Assembly (NCBI GenBank): GCA_017409205.1
Contig: JAFQTF010000051.1
Span: 1 to 37,795, forward strand
Direction: 5' to 3'
From: Oscillospiraceae bacterium
GTDB taxonomy: Bacteria; Bacillota; Clostridia; Oscillospirales; Oscillospiraceae
Length of the DNA stretch: 37,795 nt
Below are positions 32,628 through 37,795 of this stretch, piece by piece (position 1 is the first letter of the stretch; the number at the start of each line of letters is the position of its first letter). The notes below the pieces were generated by a model, which had not been told where the DNA came from, searched no databases, and saw only the letters and a list, made by a program, of their open reading frames with translations. Both the position numbers and the translations under genes were made by a program.

Positions 32628-32656
32628 ATTTTATCATATATTCCGGCGGACAACAA
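32628..32656 (-). promoter_or_regulatory. Promoter of the hexuronate reductase gene
   Basis: On the minus strand TTGTTG (32651-32656) and TAAAAT (32628-32633) are separated by 17 bp, about 80 bp upstream of the ATG. Between 32657 and the phosphatase start at 32872 I see only promoter sequence for the two divergent genes. Confidence 0.6.
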
Positions 32657-32823
32657 GGGTTCTGTGAAGAAAAATACGGATAAACCCGGATCTTTCCTTT
32701 GGGCGTGTACACCGTGCTCAAACCAGCGCTGCAGCAGTCCCGTGTGTCCCGGATCCCAGGCTGCCGGAGTATTTTGCGCCGGGGTAAAGTTTTAAAGGAA
32801 AAGTGGTAAATTGCGCGCCGGTA

Positions 32824-32832
32824 TGATATACT
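32824..32832 (+). promoter_or_regulatory. Extended -10 promoter of the interrupted phosphatase gene
   Basis: TGA followed by TATACT (32827-32832) forms an extended -10. The -35 is poor. It lies 40 bp upstream of the ATG at 32872. Confidence 0.45.
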
Positions 32833-32871
32833 CAATTCATTATGTTGAAAAAATGCAAGGAGTTCATTCAA

Positions 32872-32931
32872 ATGACCAAAATACTGTTCGTTTGCCACGG
32901 CAGTATTAAAACACAAATCCGATTCTCTTAG
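32872..32931 (+). pseudogene. 5' end of a low-molecular-weight tyrosine phosphatase gene, cut by an element
   Basis: After a good AAGGAG ribosome binding site, ATG 32872 begins MTKILFVCHGSI, the family's N-terminal beta strand and the start of its phosphate-binding loop (normally CHGNICRS). After residue 12 the match ends: the frame continues KTQIRFS and stops at TAG 32929-32931. The catalytic Cys8 is present but the loop arginine six residues later is lost, so this peptide cannot be active. The remainder of the gene should lie beyond the right-hand element, outside the window. A single substitution (N to S) just before the break suggests the attachment core includes GGCAGTATT. Confidence 0.75.
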
Positions 32932-33038
32932 AGCCGCAACGACTTTTCGGTTTTGCATCCTTCGATTTACACCACTTTTACACCATTTGCTTTTTTGGGG
33001 TCTGAATTGACAGTTCATTTCACAGTGAAATATTGAAT

Positions 33039-33078
33039 CTGCGCCTGCATTTTGAAAGAAGTGCAGGCGCAGTTTTTT
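33039..33078 (+). terminator. Terminator just inside the second element
   Basis: An 11-bp stem CTGCGCCTGCA (33039-33049) pairs with 33062-33072, followed by T6. It would stop host transcripts from the phosphatase promoter entering the element. A 15-bp palindrome ATTTCAC-A-GTGAAAT lies just upstream (about 33018-33032). Confidence 0.88.
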
Positions 33079-33092
33079 GCGTTGTGACAAGT

Positions 33093-33121
33093 TCGACAAA
33101 TAAAATGCGGAGCGGTAAAAT
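33093..33121 (+). promoter_or_regulatory. Promoter of the tnpV-like gene
   Basis: TCGACA (33093-33098) and TAAAAT (33116-33121) are separated by 17 bp, with a leader of about 25 nt to an AGGAGG ribosome binding site. Confidence 0.65.
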
Positions 33122-33153
33122 CATGGTACAACACAAGTAAAGGAGGCTTGACC

Positions 33154-33504
33154 ATGAACATTCCACACATCCGCTCCGGGGACTACTTCATCCCGGATCT
33201 GAAGCTGAAAGAGGAAACCCGTCCAATCGGCAAATGGGGCCGTATGCACCGGGTCTATCTCGAGGAACATCACCCCATCCAGTTTAATAGCTTGGCCCTG
33301 TCCGGCAATCTCTGGACATACCTTGCTGATCTAAACGAACAAGTCCAGCAGCGCATGGAAACCCTGACTGCCCAACTGAAAACCGCCGAGGGCATCGCGG
33401 AAACTTTGAAAGCAGCCGATCCCATGGGATGGACTCAGCGCATGAACAACATCACCGCCAGAGCGGAAGAAATCATTCGAGAGGAGTTGATCTACAATGG
33501 ATAA
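33154..33504 (+). CDS. TnpV-like transposon-encoded protein
   Basis: The 116-residue protein resembles TnpV, a small protein of unknown role carried by Tn4451-type and related clostridial elements. Family features seen are the N-terminal DYFIPDLKLKEE, PIGKWGRMHRVYLEEHHP, a mid-protein LSGNLWTYLADLNEQ, and the C-terminal MGWTQRMNNITARAEEIIREELIY. The start is ATG 33154 with AGGAGG at 33141-33146; the TTG at 33148 is too close to that site. It overlaps the next gene by eight bases. Its presence supports the mobile-element assignment. Confidence 0.8.
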   Translation: MNIPHIRSGDYFIPDLKLKEETRPIGKWGRMHRVYLEEHHPIQFNSLALSGNLWTYLADLNEQVQQRMETLTAQLKTAEGIAETLKAADPMGWTQRMNNITARAEEIIREELIYNG

Positions 33505-33820
33505 CATCGCCCAGCGGCTGAAAGCATACATCGAAGCACACCCCTTTGACCCCGGCGACAGCGACTGCGAAACCGTCCTGGACCAGCTGTACCAAGTCTA
33601 TCAGGAATCCCACGAATCCGACCCACCGGATATCCGGGATGGCTTCAGAGAACTGGATGACCTGCTGCGACATTTGCCATTGGAAGACAATAATACCGTC
33701 TTCAACCTCTGCTGCAGCCTTTGTACCGACTATGAGTATAAAGCATTCCTGGACGGTCTCCAATACGGTGCGCACTTGATGAAGGATTTATTCGGAATGC
33801 ACCGGGATGATTATGTGTAG
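33497..33820 (+). CDS. Small acidic protein, DUF6809-like
   Basis: The 107-residue, mostly helical acidic protein has features of the small DUF6809-type proteins found on clostridial mobile elements: RELDDLLRHLPLEDNNTVFNLCCSLCTDYEYKAFLDGLQYGAHLMKDL in its second half. It contains three cysteines and no catalytic motif. It starts inside the end of the tnpV-like gene, with GGAG just upstream, so the two are co-translated. The function is unknown. Confidence 0.7.
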   Translation: MDNIAQRLKAYIEAHPFDPGDSDCETVLDQLYQVYQESHESDPPDIRDGFRELDDLLRHLPLEDNNTVFNLCCSLCTDYEYKAFLDGLQYGAHLMKDLFGMHRDDYV

Positions 33821-33863
33821 CGTCTGTTCCCCAAGGGGCAGTATCTGCTTCGTTGTATAATTT

Positions 33864-33897
33864 AAGCGCAAGCTGTGACAAAGAACAGCTTGCGCTT
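33864..33897. terminator. Hairpin between the convergent element genes
   Basis: A perfect 13-bp stem AAGCGCAAGCTGT (33864-33876) pairs with 33885-33897 around an 8-nt loop. Only short T runs follow on either strand. It separates the DUF6809-like gene from the minus-strand membrane protein gene. Confidence 0.75.
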
Positions 33898-33902
33898 GTT
33901 AA

Positions 33903-34307
33903 TTATTCTTCTTCAATTCCCTCTGTAAAATCCGCTGCTTCTACCGGCGCATCAATTGCATTTCGATTCATAATCCATTCTACAAGTGAAATAATGCCGT
34001 TGACGACCAGTACGCCAAGCCACCACATGCCTAAGACAGTATATTTAACCATCCACCACATGAGAATGCAGCACCAATAGATAGGATACCAGATGCAAGC
34101 GAATAAGCACCCACCAGCATCCTTTGCAGATACGGTTGTCTTTTTGTATATTTTATTGGACAGTGCTTTCTTGGGATTCTTTACCCATCCCATTCCTTTT
34201 TTACCGTAAAACGGGTTAGCGACCCTTTTCAGTTTGCGTTTAACCTTTCCTGTGGTACGAGCAGAAATAGATTTCTTGATAGACGGTTTTCTTATTCCAA
34301 CTTTCAT
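33903..34307 (-). CDS. Small membrane protein with a basic N-terminus, unrecognised
   Basis: The product has 134 residues. The first 60 are very basic (KPSIKKSISARTTGKVKRKLKR, then NPFYGKKGMGWVKNPKKALSNK). Two hydrophobic, Trp/Cys-rich segments follow at about 65-85 and 88-112, and then a short acidic tail ending EGIEEE. The N-terminal motif looks like one I associate with Firmicutes prophage and element proteins, but I cannot name the family. It lies 19 bp after the DUF4041 gene and is probably co-transcribed with it. Confidence 0.6.
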   Translation of the reverse strand: MKVGIRKPSIKKSISARTTGKVKRKLKRVANPFYGKKGMGWVKNPKKALSNKIYKKTTVSAKDAGGCLFACIWYPIYWCCILMWWMVKYTVLGMWWLGVLVVNGIISLVEWIMNRNAIDAPVEAADFTEGIEEE

Positions 34308-34326
34308 TATGTCTCTTCTTTCTTTT

Positions 34327-35634
34327 TTATTTCCGCATCAGTTCAGATTGACGATACTGCTCTGCGAGAGGGACATCAACAAAGTCAACGGTCTGATCAA
34401 AGTTTTGTTTCACAACAGCCTTTATCTCATCAAGAGAAACTCTAAAGAACTCCCGGCGAGTGTTGACCATATTCAGCTTTCTGTCCTCAAACGCTTTATG
34501 TAGAGCGGCTTCCAGACCTGGAGCATTATCAGAGAAGATTAATGCGTGGACATCAAAATCAAAGGGTACAGAGGCATCACCCAACTCGTCGATCCGATCC
34601 ATAGGCTCCAAGCGCCTGGTCATGCCGATTTTGTACACACCTTCGCCAAAAGCACCCACATTGGAAATAATGTACACATAGCCAGCTTTTTGATTTGCTT
34701 CGCGGTAATCGATCTGTTGCATGGAATCGTCCAAGGTAGAAAGCTGTCCTTCCAGTTCCTTCTTTTTCTCTTCCAGTGCGGCAATTTCGTCAGCAGAAGC
34801 TGTAGCAAGCTGCTGGATCACCTTTTGCAGGGCATTGGCATAGTGCTTTTGCTCTTTTTCAATTTTCTTTCTTGCCTCGGCAATTTCTTTTTCCAACTTA
34901 GCACGCTCACGCTCTTCCGCACGCAGTTGCTTCAATGCTTCTTTTTCTTTTTGTTTTTCAACTTGATATTCGTATGCAAGATGTAATTCTTTGATTTTCA
35001 AATCACGGTAAATACCCGTAATTGCAACACCGCAAATTGTTCCGAGTTTAGAAATGGCAGTAAAGGACGATTCGATGCGTTTCTCAGCAGCTTCGATATT
35101 GTTGAATTTGACATGATCGATTACATCATCGCATTCGCAGTTGAACGCACGAAGAAGCAGCTTCTGCATATCGTGGATCATCTTTGCGCCTTTGCGCTTA
35201 TCTCCGTTAACCGCCCAATCATCACGACCAGTTGCGGCGCGGCCTGCCTTAATGCATTCCTTTTGCTGCGTGCGAACTTTAGTCAGTTCATCTTTATACT
35301 CAGTGGAGTTAGCGAAAGCGAAATGGGGCTTATACAAGCCAAAGGATTGCATAAGCACTTCCTCGTTGGTCTCAACCAACTCAGTTTTGGCCTGTGTAAT
35401 CTGATTGTTTAGTGCGTTGAGATCTTGCTGCGCTTTTGCAGTCTGCTGTGCAGTCTTTGCCTGTGTATCGGCAAACTGCTGCTGCAATTTAGCAAGATCC
35501 GCTTGTTGTGCTACGATTAACTCCTGCAGGCGAAGACTATCCTGCATTTCAGGGGTAAGCATACCCTCCAACTGTGCTACACGTGCTTTTAATTGCGTAT
35601 TTTCCTTTCCCTTAAACAAATCTCCAAAGGACAT
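34327..35634 (-). CDS. DUF4041 and GIY-YIG (T5orf172-like) protein
   Basis: The protein has 435 residues. It has an N-terminal coiled coil (about 12-92), a DUF4041-like region (about 93-215: LYKPHFAFANSTEYKDELTKVR, RKGAKMIHDMQKLLLRAFNCECD, AAEKRIESSFTAISKLG) and a second long coiled coil (about 222-305). A C-terminal T5orf172-like GIY-YIG nuclease domain follows: GYVYIISN at 318-325, KIGMTRR at 335-341, Arg347, Glu375, His379, Asn391. Phage and mobile-element proteins of this architecture are common and are suspected nucleases; no role is established. The start is ATG 35634; an upstream in-frame ATG at 35715 lies before the promoter. The GIY-YIG catalytic residues look complete. Confidence 0.82.
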   Translation of the reverse strand: MSFGDLFKGKENTQLKARVAQLEGMLTPEMQDSLRLQELIVAQQADLAKLQQQFADTQAKTAQQTAKAQQDLNALNNQITQAKTELVETNEEVLMQSFGLYKPHFAFANSTEYKDELTKVRTQQKECIKAGRAATGRDDWAVNGDKRKGAKMIHDMQKLLLRAFNCECDDVIDHVKFNNIEAAEKRIESSFTAISKLGTICGVAITGIYRDLKIKELHLAYEYQVEKQKEKEALKQLRAEERERAKLEKEIAEARKKIEKEQKHYANALQKVIQQLATASADEIAALEEKKKELEGQLSTLDDSMQQIDYREANQKAGYVYIISNVGAFGEGVYKIGMTRRLEPMDRIDELGDASVPFDFDVHALIFSDNAPGLEAALHKAFEDRKLNMVNTRREFFRVSLDEIKAVVKQNFDQTVDFVDVPLAEQYRQSELMRK

Positions 35635-35668
35635 ATTTTGCACCTGCCATTTCTCTATAGTTGATATA

Positions 35669-35697
35669 AGTATAATTCTGGAAAAATGATAAGTCAA
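35669..35697 (-). promoter_or_regulatory. Promoter of the DUF4041/GIY-YIG gene
   Basis: On the minus strand TTGACT (35692-35697) and TATACT (35669-35674) are separated by 17 bp, close to consensus and 35 bp upstream of the ATG. Confidence 0.8.
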
Positions 35698-35747
35698 GAA
35701 AAAGCAAATGACCAAAGACTTCCGTCATATCGTTCTCCAACCTAATG

Positions 35748-36839
35748 TTATCTCTGTGATTTTGCTTTACGCTCTTCAATTTTTTGAATATACACATCTG
35801 CTTTATCGGAATATAGCGGTTTAGTTTTCTTGATTTTTACCACAAAAGCAAGTGCATCATCATATCTCTTTGCTTTAATGTACAAATCCGGCAATTCGAA
35901 ATGCCATTTTGCCCCCTCGAATTTCAAACCACCAGTTGCCCACACCATTTCCCAAAATGCAATGTAGGAATTTAAGTCCTTGTCTTCATTATACTTTTCT
36001 CTTGCTTTTTGAACCGCTTCGATCTGGTGATCCTGATCCTTTAATTTCCGGTAACTGTCTGGATTGATTTTTTTCAATTCTGCCATAAAAGAATCGTTAT
36101 TACTTACTGTTTCTGTCTTAATTTTGCGTTCTTGTTCATCAACAACTGCTCTCCAGTTGGATTTATCCCCCGTTCCGAGCAGCTTATTTATGCTCCACAC
36201 ATTAAAGACCATCCCGAAACGATCATCTTCAGTCGTTTTATTAGGTGCATTGTGCATATAAGGAACATATGCGTTTTCCTCTAATTCCTGATGACCAATT
36301 TCTGTGAGAACATATTTGGGTTGAATGCCAGCTGCAAGTAAATCTGATTCTGAAATAGTTTCTGCTATACGCATAACCAGATCTGCCTTTTTCCCGGTAG
36401 TAGGTTGCCCCTTCGTAACAAGGATGTCTTTCAGCTGCTGCACAGTAAGGCTGTTCAAACTGTCTGCAGCGGATCCAAAAACAATATATCCTCTGTTCTC
36501 CAAGCTTTGAAGTGCGGTGTCAACATTGCGAATGCCATAAGTAAACCACCAAAAGCCGGGGTATCCGTTTTTGGGTTTAGGGTAACTTCCCTTAGAGCAG
36601 TACTCTAACAACAAGATTTCTGCCGGATATAGACCACCGTTAGAAGGAATCGCTGTTTTCTTCCTATCTTCAAAAGTTATCACCGTTCTTTCAAAAGGCG
36701 TGCCTTCTGCTACAACATCGGTATAATATGGGGCTGGCTGATAATACTCTTTTTCACCTTCTGACACTGCAGTATTTGTATTCTTCGCTTTATTTACAAC
36801 AGGATTGCTTTTCTTTTTAAAGAAATCAAATAGTCCCAT
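35748..36839 (-). CDS. SAP-domain protein of the element cargo
   Basis: The protein has 363 residues. It opens with MGLFDFFKKK, a start common in phage and element proteins. A SAP motif (about 130-162: LTVQQLKDILVTKGQPTTGKKADLVMRIAE) implies DNA or RNA binding. A repeated aromatic-rich region precedes it (PGFWWFTYGI). The C-terminal half is helical, with a possible tetratricopeptide-like end (PDLYIKAKRYDDALAFVVKIKKTKP). The start is ATG 36839 behind GGAGGG. It is in the same direction as the DUF4041 gene, which has its own promoter. No nuclease or ATPase motif is visible and its function is unknown. Confidence 0.75.
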   Translation of the reverse strand: MGLFDFFKKKSNPVVNKAKNTNTAVSEGEKEYYQPAPYYTDVVAEGTPFERTVITFEDRKKTAIPSNGGLYPAEILLLEYCSKGSYPKPKNGYPGFWWFTYGIRNVDTALQSLENRGYIVFGSAADSLNSLTVQQLKDILVTKGQPTTGKKADLVMRIAETISESDLLAAGIQPKYVLTEIGHQELEENAYVPYMHNAPNKTTEDDRFGMVFNVWSINKLLGTGDKSNWRAVVDEQERKIKTETVSNNDSFMAELKKINPDSYRKLKDQDHQIEAVQKAREKYNEDKDLNSYIAFWEMVWATGGLKFEGAKWHFELPDLYIKAKRYDDALAFVVKIKKTKPLYSDKADVYIQKIEERKAKSQR

Positions 36840-36959
36840 AATACCCTCCAAAATATTTCTGTTTTGCAATATGCATGCTCTATCCTTCTAATGCATCAAA
36901 TGTTATTCTTTATCTTCAGCAAGAATGCCAAAATGCGCTCCCGCTTCAACTGTGAAAGG

Positions 36960-37286
36960 TTAGGCATTTTTCTTTTCCTCCTGCCGTTTCTTAACTTCAT
37001 CCAGCACCTTTGCTTCCAAATAAAGTTTGATATTGGTTAGTATATTATAAAGCTGGGTTGGAGGTACTTCAGACCAAGGTATACCGGGTGTGCCTGGCTT
37101 CGGCGCAGTCACTGCATATATTGCCAAGTCTTTCACTTGCATCTCCCTAATCTTTTCACTTGCCTGCATGTCCAAGGCTCTATTTCTACCGTTTACATTC
37201 TCGTAACCTGAAAGAATTGCATGTATCTCAGCAATATCCTTTTGGATTTCTACCTGTTTCATCATGTCGTAAATTGGATTGCTCAT
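36960..37286 (-). CDS. Small unrecognised protein of the element cargo
   Basis: The product has 108 residues from ATG 37286 (MSNPIYDMM), which has GGAGAG seven bases upstream; ATG 37289 is equally possible. An in-frame ATG at 37307 overlaps the upstream gene stop by four bases (ATGA) and would add seven residues by translational coupling. The N-terminal half is helical; the middle holds APKPGTPGIPWSEVPPTQLYN and the end is a Lys/Glu-rich helix. No known domain was recognised. Confidence 0.6.
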   Translation of the reverse strand: MSNPIYDMMKQVEIQKDIAEIHAILSGYENVNGRNRALDMQASEKIREMQVKDLAIYAVTAPKPGTPGIPWSEVPPTQLYNILTNIKLYLEAKVLDEVKKRQEEKKNA

Positions 37287-37303
37287 CATTTCTCTCCACC
37301 CAA

Positions 37304-37795
37304 TCATGTACCGTTATTAGCTGTCTTTTCGCCGTAACTTATTTTAACATAATTGTTGTTTGCAACTCGAATGTCGATGTATTCTTGGAACTGAATGCCA
37401 TTGATTGATGTGTTTGTAACATACAAAGTAAAGGCCAAGCCACCTAAAATATTGTCCCACAAATCAACAAGTTCTCCATTTTTTGTGTATACAATAACTG
37501 CCACATCAACACCTTCGTTGGTAGTGATTAGCGCTGAAATTCCATCACCGGTTGCTTGATTTTTACACAACACAGGTTCCGTTTTCCCTTTGAATCCAGA
37601 AATCTCAATGTGATCAAGGCTTATATGCCTAAAAATCGTATCTGAAATGTTGACCAACTTAAAGCTGACTTGCTTTACATACAATGGTGTGTCATCACCT
37701 GTATCAACATCAATATTAACATACACTTTCTGATGCACGATATTGGGTTCATTTTCGTTATGAGCAATCACCCGTAAAAACTCTGTGCTTTTTGG
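37304..37795 (-). CDS. Unrecognised beta-rich protein (5' end beyond the window)
   Basis: The frame is open to the right edge, so the start is not certain; a GTG at 37771 is possible but lacks a convincing ribosome binding site, and eight upstream codons are also open. The 155+ residues alternate short hydrophobic strands (VYVNIDVDTGDDTPLYVKQ, FKLVNISD, ISLDHIEISGF, FTLYVTNTSINGIQF), suggesting a beta-sandwich. There are no membrane segments or catalytic motifs. The stop overlaps a potential start of the next gene, implying one operon. Confidence 0.55.
   Translation of the reverse strand, partial: PKSTEFLRVIAHNENEPNIVHQKVYVNIDVDTGDDTPLYVKQVSFKLVNISDTIFRHISLDHIEISGFKGKTEPVLCKNQATGDGISALITTNEGVDVAVIVYTKNGELVDLWDNILGGLAFTLYVTNTSINGIQFQEYIDIRVANNNYVKISYGEKTANNGT

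Larger units (their letters stand above)
32905..37795 (+). mobile_element. Left end of a second integrative element
   Basis: From about 32905 the sequence no longer matches the phosphatase. It becomes AT-richer and carries a TnpV-like gene, a DUF6809-like gene and a cargo block of unknown genes. No recombinase is in view, so it should lie at the other end, to the right. The boundary is inferred from where the phosphatase frame breaks. Confidence 0.65.

Noticed and set aside
32515-33099. A minus-strand open frame spanning the reductase start, the phosphatase remnant and the element terminator.
   Set aside because: It crosses two divergent promoters and an element boundary, lacks a ribosome binding site and resembles no protein.
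1-37795. The idea that the left and right element ends belong to one transposon enclosing the window.
   Set aside because: The 31 kb between them holds core chromosomal genes (lgt, prmA, holB, ricT, ppaC). The two junctions interrupt different genes with different flanking sequences, and the left recombinase faces out of its own element at 1975.
1-37795. CRISPR arrays, tRNA and rRNA genes.
   Set aside because: No regularly spaced direct repeats, cloverleaf-like sequences or rRNA-like stretches were seen in the gaps on either strand. A covariance-model scan was not possible here.

Overview
The window looks like a chromosome segment from a spore-forming, probably anaerobic, gut-type member of the Clostridia (Oscillospiraceae-like). 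The evidence is the SpoVT fragment, RicT (YaaT) next to holB, the YmfF/YmfH peptidase pair, YesM/YesN-type signalling, strong AGGAGG ribosome binding sites and a GC-rich host backbone. I cannot assign a species. No rRNA, tRNA or CRISPR array was seen.

Layout. (1) 1-~1975 is the right end of an integrated mobile element. It holds the tail of an unrecognised gene and a large serine recombinase. The recombinase reads without a stop into the last ~150 codons of the host sporulation gene spoVT, so the element sits inside spoVT. (2) ~1975-32900 is host chromosome. It carries a CPBP intramembrane protease, lgt, ymfH-ymfF, prmA, a membrane-anchored DUF4015 putative glycosidase, ricT and holB, a CBS-domain inorganic pyrophosphatase, type I asparaginase, a zinc-ribbon membrane protein and a nitroreductase. 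Two sugar-uptake modules follow. The first is a cellobiose module: LacI regulator, lipoprotein binding protein and two ABC permeases, divergent from a GH94 cellobiose phosphorylase. The second is a TRAP module: dctP-dctQ-dctM, divergent from a YesM/YesN-type two-component system plus an accessory DctP lipoprotein. A mannitol-dehydrogenase-family hexuronate reductase is convergent with dctM. (3) ~32905-37795 is the left end of a second mobile element, inserted after about 12 codons of a low-molecular-weight tyrosine phosphatase gene. It starts with a TnpV-like gene and a DUF6809-like gene, then enters an AT-richer cargo block on the minus strand: a small membrane protein, a DUF4041/GIY-YIG nuclease-like protein, a SAP-domain protein and two unknown genes, the last running off the window.

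How it works together. The backbone is translation, cell-envelope and replication housekeeping plus catabolite uptake under local control. The cellobiose importer has no ATPase gene here, so it probably uses a shared one encoded elsewhere. The TRAP locus looks like a solute-responsive unit in which the accessory binding protein may feed the sensor kinase.

Most notable: two separate elements each split a conserved host gene near its 5' end. The left one makes a recombinase-SpoVT chimera. There is also a three-copy intergenic palindromic repeat (about 4573, 10934 and 12084), and two ~100-bp intergenic elements bounded by long inverted repeats (7192-7288 and 30817-30919). All functional calls come from reading the sequence; no database search was run.
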